DNA of 35,941 nucleotides from Chthonomonas sp. UBA2391. Its GTDB lineage: Bacteria; Armatimonadota; Fimbriimonadia; Fimbriimonadales; Fimbriimonadaceae. The stretch spans positions 38,042 through 73,982 of the forward strand of contig DDSL01000007.1 of the NCBI GenBank assembly GCA_002343825.1, read 5' to 3'. The notes under the pieces were generated by a model that saw only the letters and a program-made list of their open reading frames with translations, did not search any database and was not told the DNA's origin. This document shows, piece after piece, positions 7,540 to 15,492 of the stretch (the stretch's first letter is position 1; every line of letters begins with the position of its first letter). The position numbers and the translations under genes are program-made.

Positions 7540-9737
7540 GGTTTGGGCTTGGGCCCTCCGCCGCCGCCTGAGCCGGGGATGTAGTCCTTGTAGTCTTCCT
7601 TGGCTTTTTCATATCCCGCCTGAACTTGGGTCCGGAGCTCTTGGGGAAGGTCCTTCAATTCGACAGCCTTACCCGACTTCGGTCCCACCTCTTGCAGTCG
7701 AACCCGAACGAAGAATTTGTCGTTCATCGGAATCTCCAGTTCCAGATTGGTGGCGGTCGCATAGCGATACCGGTCTCGGCGGGGCTGGTCCCGGACCCAC
7801 CCGAACTTATCTGGATTCTCCACGAAATAGATGTTTTGCCCAATGTCCGCAGGAGACTGTGGATAGCTCCAGTCGAACTCTTGTGGGGTGCTGGGGTAGG
7901 CGAACATCATGATGAAGGACTTGTTCTTGCCGGTGACAAAGGCCCCTTCGGGGATGCCTTTGCTCCACAGGTTGGTGGGCTCGCTATCGACGCCGACCTC
8001 TCCGCCATAGTCATGAAAGTCGCTCTCGCTTCGATCGCCGAAATCCTCGGGACCGGGAGCCCGACGAATCTTGGGGCTGGCTCCATAGACCAGGCCGGCA
8101 AAGGCCTCGCGCTGGGGCTTGGTCAACTGGGCGTAAGGAATCTTGCCACCCGATTTCAGCACTCCTCGTTGGGTCGTCGTCAGCGTGCCGAAAAACTTTA
8201 GAGCCGGGACGGAGAGTGAGTTGAGGCTCGCGCCTGCACCTCCTTGCAGATACATCATCAGGAGTCCCATCCCATACTGACCCGTTTGTGAGGTGGCGAA
8301 AAGATCGGCGAGAGGATCGATCTGCAGTTGACCCGACTCTCGAAAGGCCGTGATGAATCGGGCTAAAGCCACGCGGTTGGTCCGCCCCGCCATGCTCAAT
8401 GCCTGCGGAGAGAAGCTAAACCATCCCGCCTGATTCTCGATTGGGATCATCGCAGAAATGGCCTTCAGGAAGGAATCGACCCCGCCGACCGTCGGCGGCG
8501 GATACTCGCCGTAGAGTCCGAGGAATGCGAGGGTATCGGGGAGCGCCGTCACGGTTTGGAGGTTCTTGGCATCGAGCCACGCCGTGAGGAGGTCTGAAGC
8601 TGCGAACCCCAACGGTTCATAGAGATCTGGGCGGAGGTGGACCTCAGAGTACTTTTCGGCCTTTCCGGATAGGATGGTGGCCCATTCCTTTTTGAACTCC
8701 TCGGTCTCGGGCCGGAGCGGAATCTTCGCCGCCGCGGGATCTGCTGCACCCGGATTCCACAGTTCCGCCATCTCTTCCTGAGAATCCATCCATCCGCCGA
8801 TTTGAGTTTCGATGGAGTTGGTATAGCTGGACGTTTCCTCATCCGGTCCGGGAACGGTGTCGTAGGCCGAAAGGAGTCGGAGCGTTACCGCCCCGTCCTC
8901 ATACACTTCGTTACTTCTTTCGACGATGAAGAGCGACTGGTCGAACGAGATTTTTGGTGCTGCGACCACTTCTTCCCCAGCTGGCTCACTCGGTGCAGGA
9001 TTCTCTTGTTCGTGCTCAAACCACTCCGGGTGGAATTCCCGCATCAGTCTTTGCTCAATCTCTTCGAAGCGGGCCGCTCTTTGCTGCAAGTCTCGAAAAA
9101 TGTTGGCCGCGGCGGCCGGTAGCGGAAGCTGCAGGGGCTTAGGCCGGAAGGAGTAGACCAACCGATCGCCGGGTTTCATCATCGAGATTCGGTCCAGATC
9201 TAGGGTTGCAAAGATCTCAACCGCGGCTCGGTTCATCGGTGCCTGCTCCCGAAGTTGCATGGCCTTCATCCACCGATTTCCATCGGGATCAGCCCCATCT
9301 TCATCGGCATTCTCCAACTTGTTGATCTGACGGAGATTCTCCTCCATCTTCTCTTCGGTCAAGGGTTCCTTGTTGACTTCTTGGCGCTTCTTCAGATACT
9401 TCCTGAGTCGGTCTCCGAAGAGGGCATTCAGCCCGGGCCTGGGAGCAGCTTTAGGACGCAAGAAGAGCTTGTTGGAGTTGTCCTTCACCCACTCCCCGTT
9501 CACGGTGGTGGCGAGCCGGTCATAGAACTCTTGGACCGGAAGATCTTTCACCCGAACGAGCACGATCTCGTCGGCCAGACCGGGAGCTGCGCTGACTTCT
9601 AGTCCCGTCCCGCGAGAGAATTCTTGGAGAACTCGGACCACCGAATCGGCTTTACCGGTATAGGTAACTTTCCCATCCGCTATCTTGGCGGGGGCGGTGG
9701 CTTGGGCAACGATAAGAGCAGCATAGAGACACAGCAT
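7536..9737 (-). CDS. Large secreted protein with N-terminal STN-like domain (paralogue 1)
   Basis: A 733-aa protein of no family I can name. A hydrophobic N-terminus without basic residues (1-15) looks like a signal peptide. Residues about 20-95 resemble the secretin/TonB short N-terminal (STN) fold: a beta segment, a helix with LQEFSRGTGLEV, APGLADEIV, then a second helix and NGEWV with a final beta strand. The rest is a long domain with scattered Trp, Pro and acidic residues, ending in a GSGGGGG tail. The same architecture recurs in the genes at 14668-16590 and 16704-18869, with matching landmarks such as a YEPLGFA / YEPIDSM segment and a late LPQELRTQV / LPADVKKKL helix. The ATG is supported by the promoter at 9751-9779. 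Role unknown; probably envelope-located. Confidence 0.75.
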   Translation of the reverse strand: MLCLYAALIVAQATAPAKIADGKVTYTGKADSVVRVLQEFSRGTGLEVSAAPGLADEIVLVRVKDLPVQEFYDRLATTVNGEWVKDNSNKLFLRPKAAPRPGLNALFGDRLRKYLKKRQEVNKEPLTEEKMEENLRQINKLENADEDGADPDGNRWMKAMQLREQAPMNRAAVEIFATLDLDRISMMKPGDRLVYSFRPKPLQLPLPAAAANIFRDLQQRAARFEEIEQRLMREFHPEWFEHEQENPAPSEPAGEEVVAAPKISFDQSLFIVERSNEVYEDGAVTLRLLSAYDTVPGPDEETSSYTNSIETQIGGWMDSQEEMAELWNPGAADPAAAKIPLRPETEEFKKEWATILSGKAEKYSEVHLRPDLYEPLGFAASDLLTAWLDAKNLQTVTALPDTLAFLGLYGEYPPPTVGGVDSFLKAISAMIPIENQAGWFSFSPQALSMAGRTNRVALARFITAFRESGQLQIDPLADLFATSQTGQYGMGLLMMYLQGGAGASLNSLSVPALKFFGTLTTTQRGVLKSGGKIPYAQLTKPQREAFAGLVYGASPKIRRAPGPEDFGDRSESDFHDYGGEVGVDSEPTNLWSKGIPEGAFVTGKNKSFIMMFAYPSTPQEFDWSYPQSPADIGQNIYFVENPDKFGWVRDQPRRDRYRYATATNLELEIPMNDKFFVRVRLQEVGPKSGKAVELKDLPQELRTQVQAGYEKAKEDYKDYIPGSGGGGGPKPKP

Positions 9738-9750
9738 TTTCAGTAGCCTT

Positions 9751-9779
9751 ATTCTAGTGGGAACGAGCCAAAACTCCAA
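9751..9779 (-). promoter_or_regulatory. Sigma70-type promoter of the 733-aa STN protein gene
   Basis: On the minus strand TTGGAG (9774-9779) is followed after exactly 17 bases by TAGAAT (9751-9756). The predicted start lies about 7 bases before the ATG at 9737, with no Shine-Dalgarno, so the leader would be extremely short. The TAG of the -10 box is at the same time the stop codon of the upstream glycosyltransferase gene. Confidence 0.65.
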
Positions 9780-11136
9780 GGGGTTGCGCACTGTTTTTTG
9801 CAAATGCTGTGCGTTTTTGGAATTCGGCGGAGACAAACCGTAAGCTCTGGATGTTTCCGACGACGAGAAGGCCGAACACAGAGGCAAGGACCCATGCTGG
9901 AGACTTCCGCAAGACTGGCCGCGCGCCGGTGGCAAGCAAGATCACGATCGGGGCAATCGCAGGGTACAGGTATCGAGCCTGAGCCTGAAAGTAGGTCAGG
10001 TTGAACCGAAGGAACAAGAGCGCGACCAACAAAGTCAGTAAGCCGCCGAGCGCATTGAGGGGCGATCCCCACCCCTCCTTCTGGCCTCGGCGCTGCAGAT
10101 AGGCTCCAACCAAAAGAGCAAGCGCCACGAGGCCGAGAATTCGATAAAGGTTTGGATCATAAAAAATGTCCATTTGACTAAAGGCCCCAAAGAAGGAGCG
10201 CAACGTCCACCACCCAAACCAGTTCAGCCAGTAGTCGGCCGCGGCCCCACTCGGGGAGAGCCCCTGAGCCTCGCGCATCGCCGCGACCAACTGGATCATA
10301 AAGTCCTTCTGGGCCGTGTTCACAAAGGCTTCTTGGAAGACTTTGAGTCCAAGAAAATCGCCATAGAGCTGATTGTTTCTCAGAAACCAGGGGAATGCTA
10401 TCACTATCGAGACCAATGCGCCACCGTAGTGGATGAGCTGAGCTTTTCCGGCCCGCTGGGCCAGCCAGACCCCGACGAGAAACACTGGGATCAGCACCAG
10501 CGCCGTGGTTTTGGTGAGTAGCCCGAGCCCCACCAGAACACCTAATCCAAGCGCCCGAGGCAGGGTCCATCCCAGATCGGAGTAACGGAGGGTGAAGGCG
10601 AGGACCCAGGTGCAAATCGCGAAGAGGAGCGGATCGTTGCTCACGGCCCCATGCAGCGCGAGGAACATCGGGAGGAATCCGGCGAACATCGTCGCGAGGA
10701 GCGAGACCTCTTCCGAGCAACCGCCCCAGCGGGCGACGAAGAAGATCCCGAGCAACGTAATCGGCCCGATCAGCGCATTCAGCCAGCGCAACTTTCTGCC
10801 GGAAGAGGGATCGGCGGGGTCGGCCCCTACGAGCTTGGACCAACCGACCGCCAAGACATAGTATAGGGGAGGCTGGTGCGATTGATAAGTCTCTCCGAGA
10901 TCAGGAGAGCCCGGCCGAAGCACCGGAAACCCCTTGCCCTCCATCAGATGCTTGACGTAATTTGCATGTTGCCTCTCGTCTGGATTGCCAATATCGATGA
11001 CTTTTAGAGGCTGATTATCGGGACCTCGCTGAAATACTAGAAATCCTTCGGACCGATAGGGGGTTGCGCCCAGGAGCGCAATTGTGAACACCAATGACCC
11101 GATCAGAATGAGGGGCAACATCCAGCGCGCAAGCAT
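9754..11136 (-). CDS. GT39/ArnT-like membrane glycosyltransferase
   Basis: A polytopic membrane protein of about 460 aa with the features of polyprenyl-phosphate-dependent (GT-C, GT39/PMT-like) sugar transferases. After the first transmembrane helix there is an extracytoplasmic loop with NPDERQHANYV (Asp-Glu pair), then SHQPPLYY before the next helix, SNDPLLF, LTKTTAL and a QARYLYPAIAP segment late in the protein. Such enzymes move a sugar from a lipid carrier to lipid or protein outside the membrane; acceptor unknown. The frame is open well upstream. I prefer the ATG at 11136 because AGGA lies eight bases before it; an ATG at 11145 is also possible. The gene downstream on this strand starts from a promoter inside its 3' end. 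Confidence 0.8.
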   Translation of the reverse strand: MLARWMLPLILIGSLVFTIALLGATPYRSEGFLVFQRGPDNQPLKVIDIGNPDERQHANYVKHLMEGKGFPVLRPGSPDLGETYQSHQPPLYYVLAVGWSKLVGADPADPSSGRKLRWLNALIGPITLLGIFFVARWGGCSEEVSLLATMFAGFLPMFLALHGAVSNDPLLFAICTWVLAFTLRYSDLGWTLPRALGLGVLVGLGLLTKTTALVLIPVFLVGVWLAQRAGKAQLIHYGGALVSIVIAFPWFLRNNQLYGDFLGLKVFQEAFVNTAQKDFMIQLVAAMREAQGLSPSGAAADYWLNWFGWWTLRSFFGAFSQMDIFYDPNLYRILGLVALALLVGAYLQRRGQKEGWGSPLNALGGLLTLLVALLFLRFNLTYFQAQARYLYPAIAPIVILLATGARPVLRKSPAWVLASVFGLLVVGNIQSLRFVSAEFQKRTAFAKNSAQPLGVLARSH

Positions 11137-11213
11137 CTTTTGCATCCTACCGATTCGTTTTCCTGCAATTCCACGAGCATTTGCGCAGATATGCCCTACA
11201 ATAGAAGGTAGAT

Positions 11214-11229
11214 TTCGGAGGACTCCGAA
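11214..11229. promoter_or_regulatory. Perfect 16-bp palindrome upstream of the thioredoxin fusion gene
   Basis: TTCGGAG-GA-CTCCGAA is a 7-bp perfect inverted repeat with a 2-base centre, between a TACAAT box (11197-11202) and the ATG at 11251. Its position and symmetry fit an operator for a dimeric regulator. It also lies between two divergent genes, so it could act on either. Confidence 0.4.
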
Positions 11230-11250
11230 CGTCAAAAGAACTATACGACC

Positions 11251-12225
11251 ATGGCAATTACACTGATCACCGCGACCGTGGCCCTTTCGCTGGCCAAACC
11301 GATGCCGGCTCCTCTGGCCAAATATGTCGAAATGATGCAGAGCGCCAACGGCGTCTCGGCAACCTACTTTGCCCAAGAGATCGGTGGCGGCAAGTCGCAA
11401 TACACCGTGACGCTAAGCAAGCCGAACCTGGTCCGGATTGATACTCCGGAAAAGCGGATCCACTCGGACGGGACGAACATCACCGTTTTTCTGAAGGCTT
11501 CAAAGGAGTTCTTCACCAAGCCGACCAACGAGGCCAACCTCGCTTCGATTTTCAATGAAGACGCGCTGCGCCCCTGGGGTGCCTTCTTCACCAAGGACGC
11601 CTTCAAGAATCTCACCATTGAATCCAAGAACTCGGTCAACCGAAAGGGCATGACGCTGGACGCCGTGCAAGCCGTTCTCGATGCGTCCAAGGGCAAGACC
11701 TTCACCTTCCTCTTCGACCGAAACAAGGGCGAAATGAAGCAGGGCCTGCTGGAAGTCAAAACCGGATCGGAGACCAAGACCACGGTCATCGAGATCGAGA
11801 ACTTTGCCGTCACCGACAAGCGCGATGCCGAATCCTTTGCCTTCAAGGCTCCCGAGGGCAGCAAGCAAATCCAGGAAAGCGATCTCTACGCGGCCAAGTG
11901 GCTCTATGATTTGGACGAGGCGATGGCCGTGGCCAGCAAGAGCAACCGAATGCTGCTGATCGACTTCTTCGCGACCTGGTGCGGGCCGTGCAAGATGCTT
12001 GAGAAGAATGTCTTCCCCACGGCCGAGTTCAAGGCTCTGGGCAGCAAGTTCGTCTTCGTTCAAATTGACGTCGACAAACAGCAGTCGATCGCTCAAAGCT
12101 ACAAGATCGAAGCCATGCCTACGACGATTCTGGCCAACGCCGACGGCAGCGAAATCGGTCGATTCGTCGGCTACATGCCCGCCCCCGAGTATGTGGCGAC
12201 GGTCAAGCAAACGGCTGGACTCTAA
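11251..12225 (+). CDS. LolA-like domain fused to thioredoxin domain, exported
   Basis: A 324-aa two-domain protein. A short hydrophobic N-terminus (1-15) without basic residues resembles a signal peptide. Residues about 20-200 look like the LolA/LolB-type lipoprotein-carrier fold (DUF2092-like): repeated beta strands with SKPNLVRIDTPEKRI and VFLKASKEFFTK. Residues about 212-324 are a thioredoxin domain with active site WCGPC (243-247) and cis-proline in EAMPTT (Pro290). The thioredoxin half probably reduces or isomerises disulphides, and the LolA-like half may bind lipid or a partner. If exported it works in the periplasm. No clear Shine-Dalgarno. The thioredoxin call is secure; the LolA-like call is by pattern. 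Confidence 0.82.
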   Translation: MAITLITATVALSLAKPMPAPLAKYVEMMQSANGVSATYFAQEIGGGKSQYTVTLSKPNLVRIDTPEKRIHSDGTNITVFLKASKEFFTKPTNEANLASIFNEDALRPWGAFFTKDAFKNLTIESKNSVNRKGMTLDAVQAVLDASKGKTFTFLFDRNKGEMKQGLLEVKTGSETKTTVIEIENFAVTDKRDAESFAFKAPEGSKQIQESDLYAAKWLYDLDEAMAVASKSNRMLLIDFFATWCGPCKMLEKNVFPTAEFKALGSKFVFVQIDVDKQQSIAQSYKIEAMPTTILANADGSEIGRFVGYMPAPEYVATVKQTAGL

Positions 12226-12247
12226 CCCGCCCGACTTCTTTAAATCA

Positions 12248-12281
12248 GCCCTCTCCGGACCTCTGCCGGAGGGGGCTTCTT
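12248..12281 (+). terminator. Terminator after the thioredoxin fusion gene
   Basis: An 11-bp stem, GCCCTCTCCGG pairing with CCGGAGGGGGC (one T-G wobble) around a 7-base loop, followed by TTCTT. The T tail is short but the stem is strong and sits 22 bases after the stop codon. Confidence 0.7.
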
Positions 12282-12309
12282 GCCGATAAAGACCAAAAAG
12301 GGGTATTTT
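12280..12309 (+). promoter_or_regulatory. Candidate promoter of the E1 alpha/beta operon
   Basis: TTGCCG (12280-12285) and TATTTT (12304-12309) are separated by 18 bases, about 50 bases upstream of the E1 alpha start. The match is moderate. Confidence 0.35.
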
Positions 12310-12361
12310 ATTTAGGTTCAAAGTTCGCTTTGGACGATGCCCTTTTCCCGGAGACGATCTT

Positions 12362-13507
12362 TTGGCGATCACCGCAAGTCAAACCAACCCGCCACAGAGC
12401 AACCTTCTTCCTGACGGAGAGCCCTTACCGAGTTCCCAACTCTCGAAGGAAGATCACCTAGAGATTCTGCGTCAGCTTTATCTCGCGCGCTATTTCGACG
12501 TTCGACTGATCAAGGAGAAAAAGAGAGGTCGCCTGCGAGGCACCCTCTACAGTTCTCACAATCAGGAGGCGGTCCTGGTCGGTTCGCTCTTTGGCCTAAA
12601 GGGAACGGACTGGATCAGCCCGATCCACCGAGACATGCCCGCCTTCTTTATGAAGGACCTCCGCGCGGGATGGGACAACAACGACCGAATCGGCCTCACC
12701 ATCGAGCAGGTCTGTTGCCAGGTCTGGGGCAAGCAAGACTCGCCCGGACGAGCCCGCGACAACTGGAGCCACATCGGCAGCAAATCCAAGCGAATCATCC
12801 ACTCGACTTCGATGCTGGCCGGGACGATCCCGGTGGCCGCTGGAGTGGTCTATGCCGATCGGCTGAACGGAGGCGATGCCGTTGTCCTCACCTACAACGG
12901 GGAGGGTTCGACAGCTCAAGGGATCTTCCACGAGGCAATCAACTTTGCCGCCGTGCACAAACTTCCGGTCATCACCATCGTCGAGAACAACCACTGGGCC
13001 TATGGGACTCCGACCAACCTGGAGTATTCACAAGAAGACTTTGCCCGCCGGGCCGATGGGTATGGAATCCCCGGACTGATCGCCGACGGCCAAGACGTCT
13101 TTGACGTTTATGACAAGGTCATGATGGCGGTCAACCACGCCCGAGCTGGAAAGGGACCGAGCATCATCGAGTGCAAGACCTATCGCGCCTATGGACACGG
13201 CGACCACGACGATGACCGCGCCGCGAACTACCGGCCCGAGTACGACGCAAAGGCGACTTACAAGGACGACATCGAGCATGCCCGCCGAGACCCGATCGAC
13301 GTTTGCAAAAAGAAGCTGGTCTCGCTCGGATTCATCACCCAGGCCGATGCCGATCGCCACGTCTGCGAGTACAAGAGCGCGGACAAAACCAAGGACGAAG
13401 ATTTTCCACCCGAGGTCGTCGCTTACCTGAAGCGAGGCGTGGAGTACGCGGTCAAGAACCCGGTCCCGCCCGCCGAAGAGGGCGGCATGTGGGTGTTCAG
13501 GGAGTAG
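12362..13507 (+). CDS. pdhA: 2-oxo acid dehydrogenase E1 component, alpha subunit
   Basis: The thiamine-diphosphate (ThDP)-binding alpha subunit of a pyruvate, acetoin or branched-chain 2-oxo acid dehydrogenase, 381 aa. It decarboxylates the oxo acid and passes the acyl group to lipoyl-E2. The ThDP/Mg motif runs from NGEGSTAQG (179-187) to ENN (208-210). It has GEG instead of the more usual GDG, as also found in branched-chain E1 alpha. The IHRDMPAFF segment (88-96) and the late YRAYGHGDHDDD loop are also family features. The TTG start at 12362 is supported by GGAG eight bases upstream, and no ATG or GTG lies nearby. The beta subunit follows after 3 bases. No E2 or E3 gene is in the window, so the substrate is undecided and the symbol is provisional. 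Confidence 0.88.
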   Translation: MAITASQTNPPQSNLLPDGEPLPSSQLSKEDHLEILRQLYLARYFDVRLIKEKKRGRLRGTLYSSHNQEAVLVGSLFGLKGTDWISPIHRDMPAFFMKDLRAGWDNNDRIGLTIEQVCCQVWGKQDSPGRARDNWSHIGSKSKRIIHSTSMLAGTIPVAAGVVYADRLNGGDAVVLTYNGEGSTAQGIFHEAINFAAVHKLPVITIVENNHWAYGTPTNLEYSQEDFARRADGYGIPGLIADGQDVFDVYDKVMMAVNHARAGKGPSIIECKTYRAYGHGDHDDDRAANYRPEYDAKATYKDDIEHARRDPIDVCKKKLVSLGFITQADADRHVCEYKSADKTKDEDFPPEVVAYLKRGVEYAVKNPVPPAEEGGMWVFRE

Positions 13508-13510
13508 AAC

Positions 13511-14524
13511 ATGGCAGCAATCGCAGAACCCACTACCGGAATCAAAAAGAACTATTTGACCGCCATCCAAGAGGCCCTGGCCGAAGAGATGGCTCGGAAT
13601 TCCGACATGATTTGCCTCGGCGAAGACATCGGAATTCTCGGCGGAGCCTTTGGCTGCACGATGGGTCTTCAGGATCAATTCGGCCCGCAACGCGTCATCG
13701 ACATGCCGATCAGCGAGGCCGCTATTGTCGGCAGCTCGGTCGGAATGGCGCTGAACGGCAAGACCGTCATGGCCGAGATGCAGTTCATTGACTTCATTTC
13801 CTGCGGATTTGACCAGATCGTCAACATGATGGCGACCTACCACTACCGGACCGCCGGCGAGGTGGCGATCAACGTCACCCTGCGCGGACCGGCCGGCGGC
13901 TATGGCGGAGGAGCCCTCTACCACAGCCAGATGAACGAATCTTGGTTCTGCCACTCGCCGGGCCTCAAGGTCGTCGTTCCGAGTACCCCTTACGACGCAA
14001 AAGGCCTCCTCAAGGCGTGCCTTCGCGATCCGAATCCGTGCCTGTTCTATGAGATCAAGCAGCTCTATCGCGATAGCAAGATCGCCGAAGTGATCCCCGA
14101 CGAGGACTACATCGTGCCGCTGGGTTCGGCCGCGATCCGCCGTCCTGGGACCGATCTGACCTTTGTCACCTACGGGCAAAACGTCTATCACTGCCTCCAG
14201 GCCGCCGACATCCTGGCGGAGAAGGGCTATAGCGCCGAGGTCATCGATATTCGGAGCTTGGTTCCGCTCGATGAGCAGACGATCTTGGAGTCGATCAAGA
14301 AGACCAACCGCGTGGTGGTGGTGAACGAAGCCCCCAAAACCTGCGGCTATGCCGGTGAGCTGGTGGCCCGCATCAATGAGTTCGCCTTTGAGCACTTGGA
14401 CGCCCCCGCGCTCCGGGTGACGCGACTCGATACCCCCGTGCCCTGGGTCCAGCCGCTGGAACTCTTCGTGCTCCCTAGCGTGGAAAAAATCGTCGAAACC
14501 GCCACCCGCGTCCTGCGGTTCTAG
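13511..14524 (+). CDS. pdhB: 2-oxo acid dehydrogenase E1 component, beta subunit
   Basis: The beta subunit, 337 aa, a normal length. It contributes the pyrimidine-binding half of the ThDP site. Visible landmarks are GEDIGILGGAFG near the N-terminus, the catalytic-region DMPISEAAIVGSSVGMA (Glu of SEAA activates ThDP), QFIDFISCGFDQIVN, RGPAGGYGGGALYHSQ and the C-terminal transketolase-like domain with VIDIRSLVPLDEQTI. A GGGAG site lies upstream of the ATG, which is 3 bases after the alpha-subunit stop, so the two form one operon closed by a strong terminator. Heterotetramer with the alpha subunit is inferred from the family. Confidence 0.93.
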   Translation: MAAIAEPTTGIKKNYLTAIQEALAEEMARNSDMICLGEDIGILGGAFGCTMGLQDQFGPQRVIDMPISEAAIVGSSVGMALNGKTVMAEMQFIDFISCGFDQIVNMMATYHYRTAGEVAINVTLRGPAGGYGGGALYHSQMNESWFCHSPGLKVVVPSTPYDAKGLLKACLRDPNPCLFYEIKQLYRDSKIAEVIPDEDYIVPLGSAAIRRPGTDLTFVTYGQNVYHCLQAADILAEKGYSAEVIDIRSLVPLDEQTILESIKKTNRVVVVNEAPKTCGYAGELVARINEFAFEHLDAPALRVTRLDTPVPWVQPLELFVLPSVEKIVETATRVLRF

Positions 14525-14545
14525 GCTGGTCTAACCCCAACCGTA

Positions 14546-14584
14546 GCCCCACCCGAGCCTGCGCTCGGGTGGGGCCGTTGTTTT
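14546..14584 (+). terminator. Strong terminator of the E1 operon
   Basis: A perfect 13-bp GC-rich stem (14546-14558 with 14563-14575) closes a CTGC loop and is followed by CGTTGTTTT. It sits 21 bases after the E1 beta stop. Confidence 0.85.
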
Positions 14585-14631
14585 GGTGAGGCGCAGAACA
14601 CGATAGTTCTGTTAAGGTTTGTCCTCACTTT

Positions 14632-14661
14632 TTGCGAGTGTCGAGTTACACTGCGTATACT
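14632..14661 (+). promoter_or_regulatory. Promoter of the interrupted STN-protein gene
   Basis: TTGCGA (14632-14637) and TATACT (14656-14661) are 18 bases apart. The GTG at 14668 begins six bases after the -10 box, close to the expected transcription start, so the mRNA would be leaderless or nearly so. Confidence 0.6.
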
Positions 14662-14667
14662 CAAAGT

Positions 14668-15342
14668 GTGGGAAAGGTGGTTTTGTGGATCATCGTGCTG
14701 GCGGCCATCGCTTCGGGTTGCACGAGGCAACAAGCCTCCCGGCTACCGACCTTCACCGAGCTACCCGAGGGCGTTCATCGCCCCACACTCCTTCCCCGAT
14801 TGGTGAAGGTGCTCAGCGAGTTTGAGAAGAAGGAGCACCGCGTCAGTGACGACCTTGCCCACGTGATCCTAGCGGTTCGCGCCCCCAAGGAATCGGCGCA
14901 AGAAACCCTGGCGATCATCGCAAAGGCGGTGGATGGCGAGTGGATCGAGAGAGAAGACTACCGACTCCTCGTTCCTTCGGCCACCGCGATGAAGGAAACC
15001 AGAAAGAAAAGCGTCGCATGGATTCCAGATCAAATCAAGGCTGCGAAGAAACAACTCAAGCCCTATGATGCCAAGCGGTTCAAAACGTTTTGGCATATGG
15101 CCCACGACGACGCCGGGACACCCCATCCCGAACTGGCCGCGATGGATCCCTACCGGCGACTTATCCTGAGCGCATTGAGCCAGGTTGATTTATCCGCGTT
15201 CGGAGACTCCGACACCCAACGACTGGTCTTCGCCACCAAACCACAAAATAGCACGGTTCGGCCATTACCCAAGGCCTTTCTGGACTCGGCAAGAACCCTC
15301 AAGCCCCAGTTCGATCAACTCCACACACTCAAGCAAAAATGA
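14668..15342 (+). CDS. STN-domain lipoprotein, N-terminal part of a gene interrupted by TGA (paralogue 2)
   Basis: Codes for 224 aa and then meets TGA at 15340-15342. The GTG at 14668 gives a clear lipoprotein signal peptide: Lys3, hydrophobic core, lipobox IASGC with Cys18. Earlier in-frame starts lie inside the promoter. Residues about 35-110 resemble the STN-like domain of the 733-aa and 721-aa proteins, including DGEWIEREDYRLLV, which parallels NGEWVKDNSNKLFL and SEWIKQEDGLRL. The next part parallels the intact paralogue up to LVFATKP (VVFSTHP there) and beyond. The frame continues without another stop to 16588, so this is most simply the front of a 640-codon gene broken by one nonsense codon. 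If translated alone it would be a truncated lipoprotein. Confidence 0.65.
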   Translation: MGKVVLWIIVLAAIASGCTRQQASRLPTFTELPEGVHRPTLLPRLVKVLSEFEKKEHRVSDDLAHVILAVRAPKESAQETLAIIAKAVDGEWIEREDYRLLVPSATAMKETRKKSVAWIPDQIKAAKKQLKPYDAKRFKTFWHMAHDDAGTPHPELAAMDPYRRLILSALSQVDLSAFGDSDTQRLVFATKPQNSTVRPLPKAFLDSARTLKPQFDQLHTLKQK

Positions 15343-15492
15343 GCCATCGCCGAAGGGAGTGAGTCGTCCGGGGCAGAGTATCTCTGGGCGGCTGAGCCAA
15401 CTTTTTGGAACGGCAAAGTTCAAGACACGGCAATCAAGAACATTTGCCTCGCCCTAGAACTCTCTGAGTTTCACGAAACGCTTACGGCATAC

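Noticed and set aside
11181..11202. TTGCGC plus TACAAT as a promoter for the thioredoxin fusion
   Set aside because: The spacer is only ten bases, too short for sigma70 recognition. The -10 box may still be real with another -35.
13028..14395. 455-codon minus-strand frame opposite the E1 genes
   Set aside because: A shadow frame produced by GC-rich third positions. It spans two secure genes and has His/Asp-rich, domain-free sequence.
15340..15342. Selenocysteine insertion at the in-frame TGA
   Set aside because: The paralogues show no Cys or Sec at this place, no selenoprotein family is involved, and the flanking stretch is a loosely conserved linker. Nonsense mutation or sequencing error is simpler.
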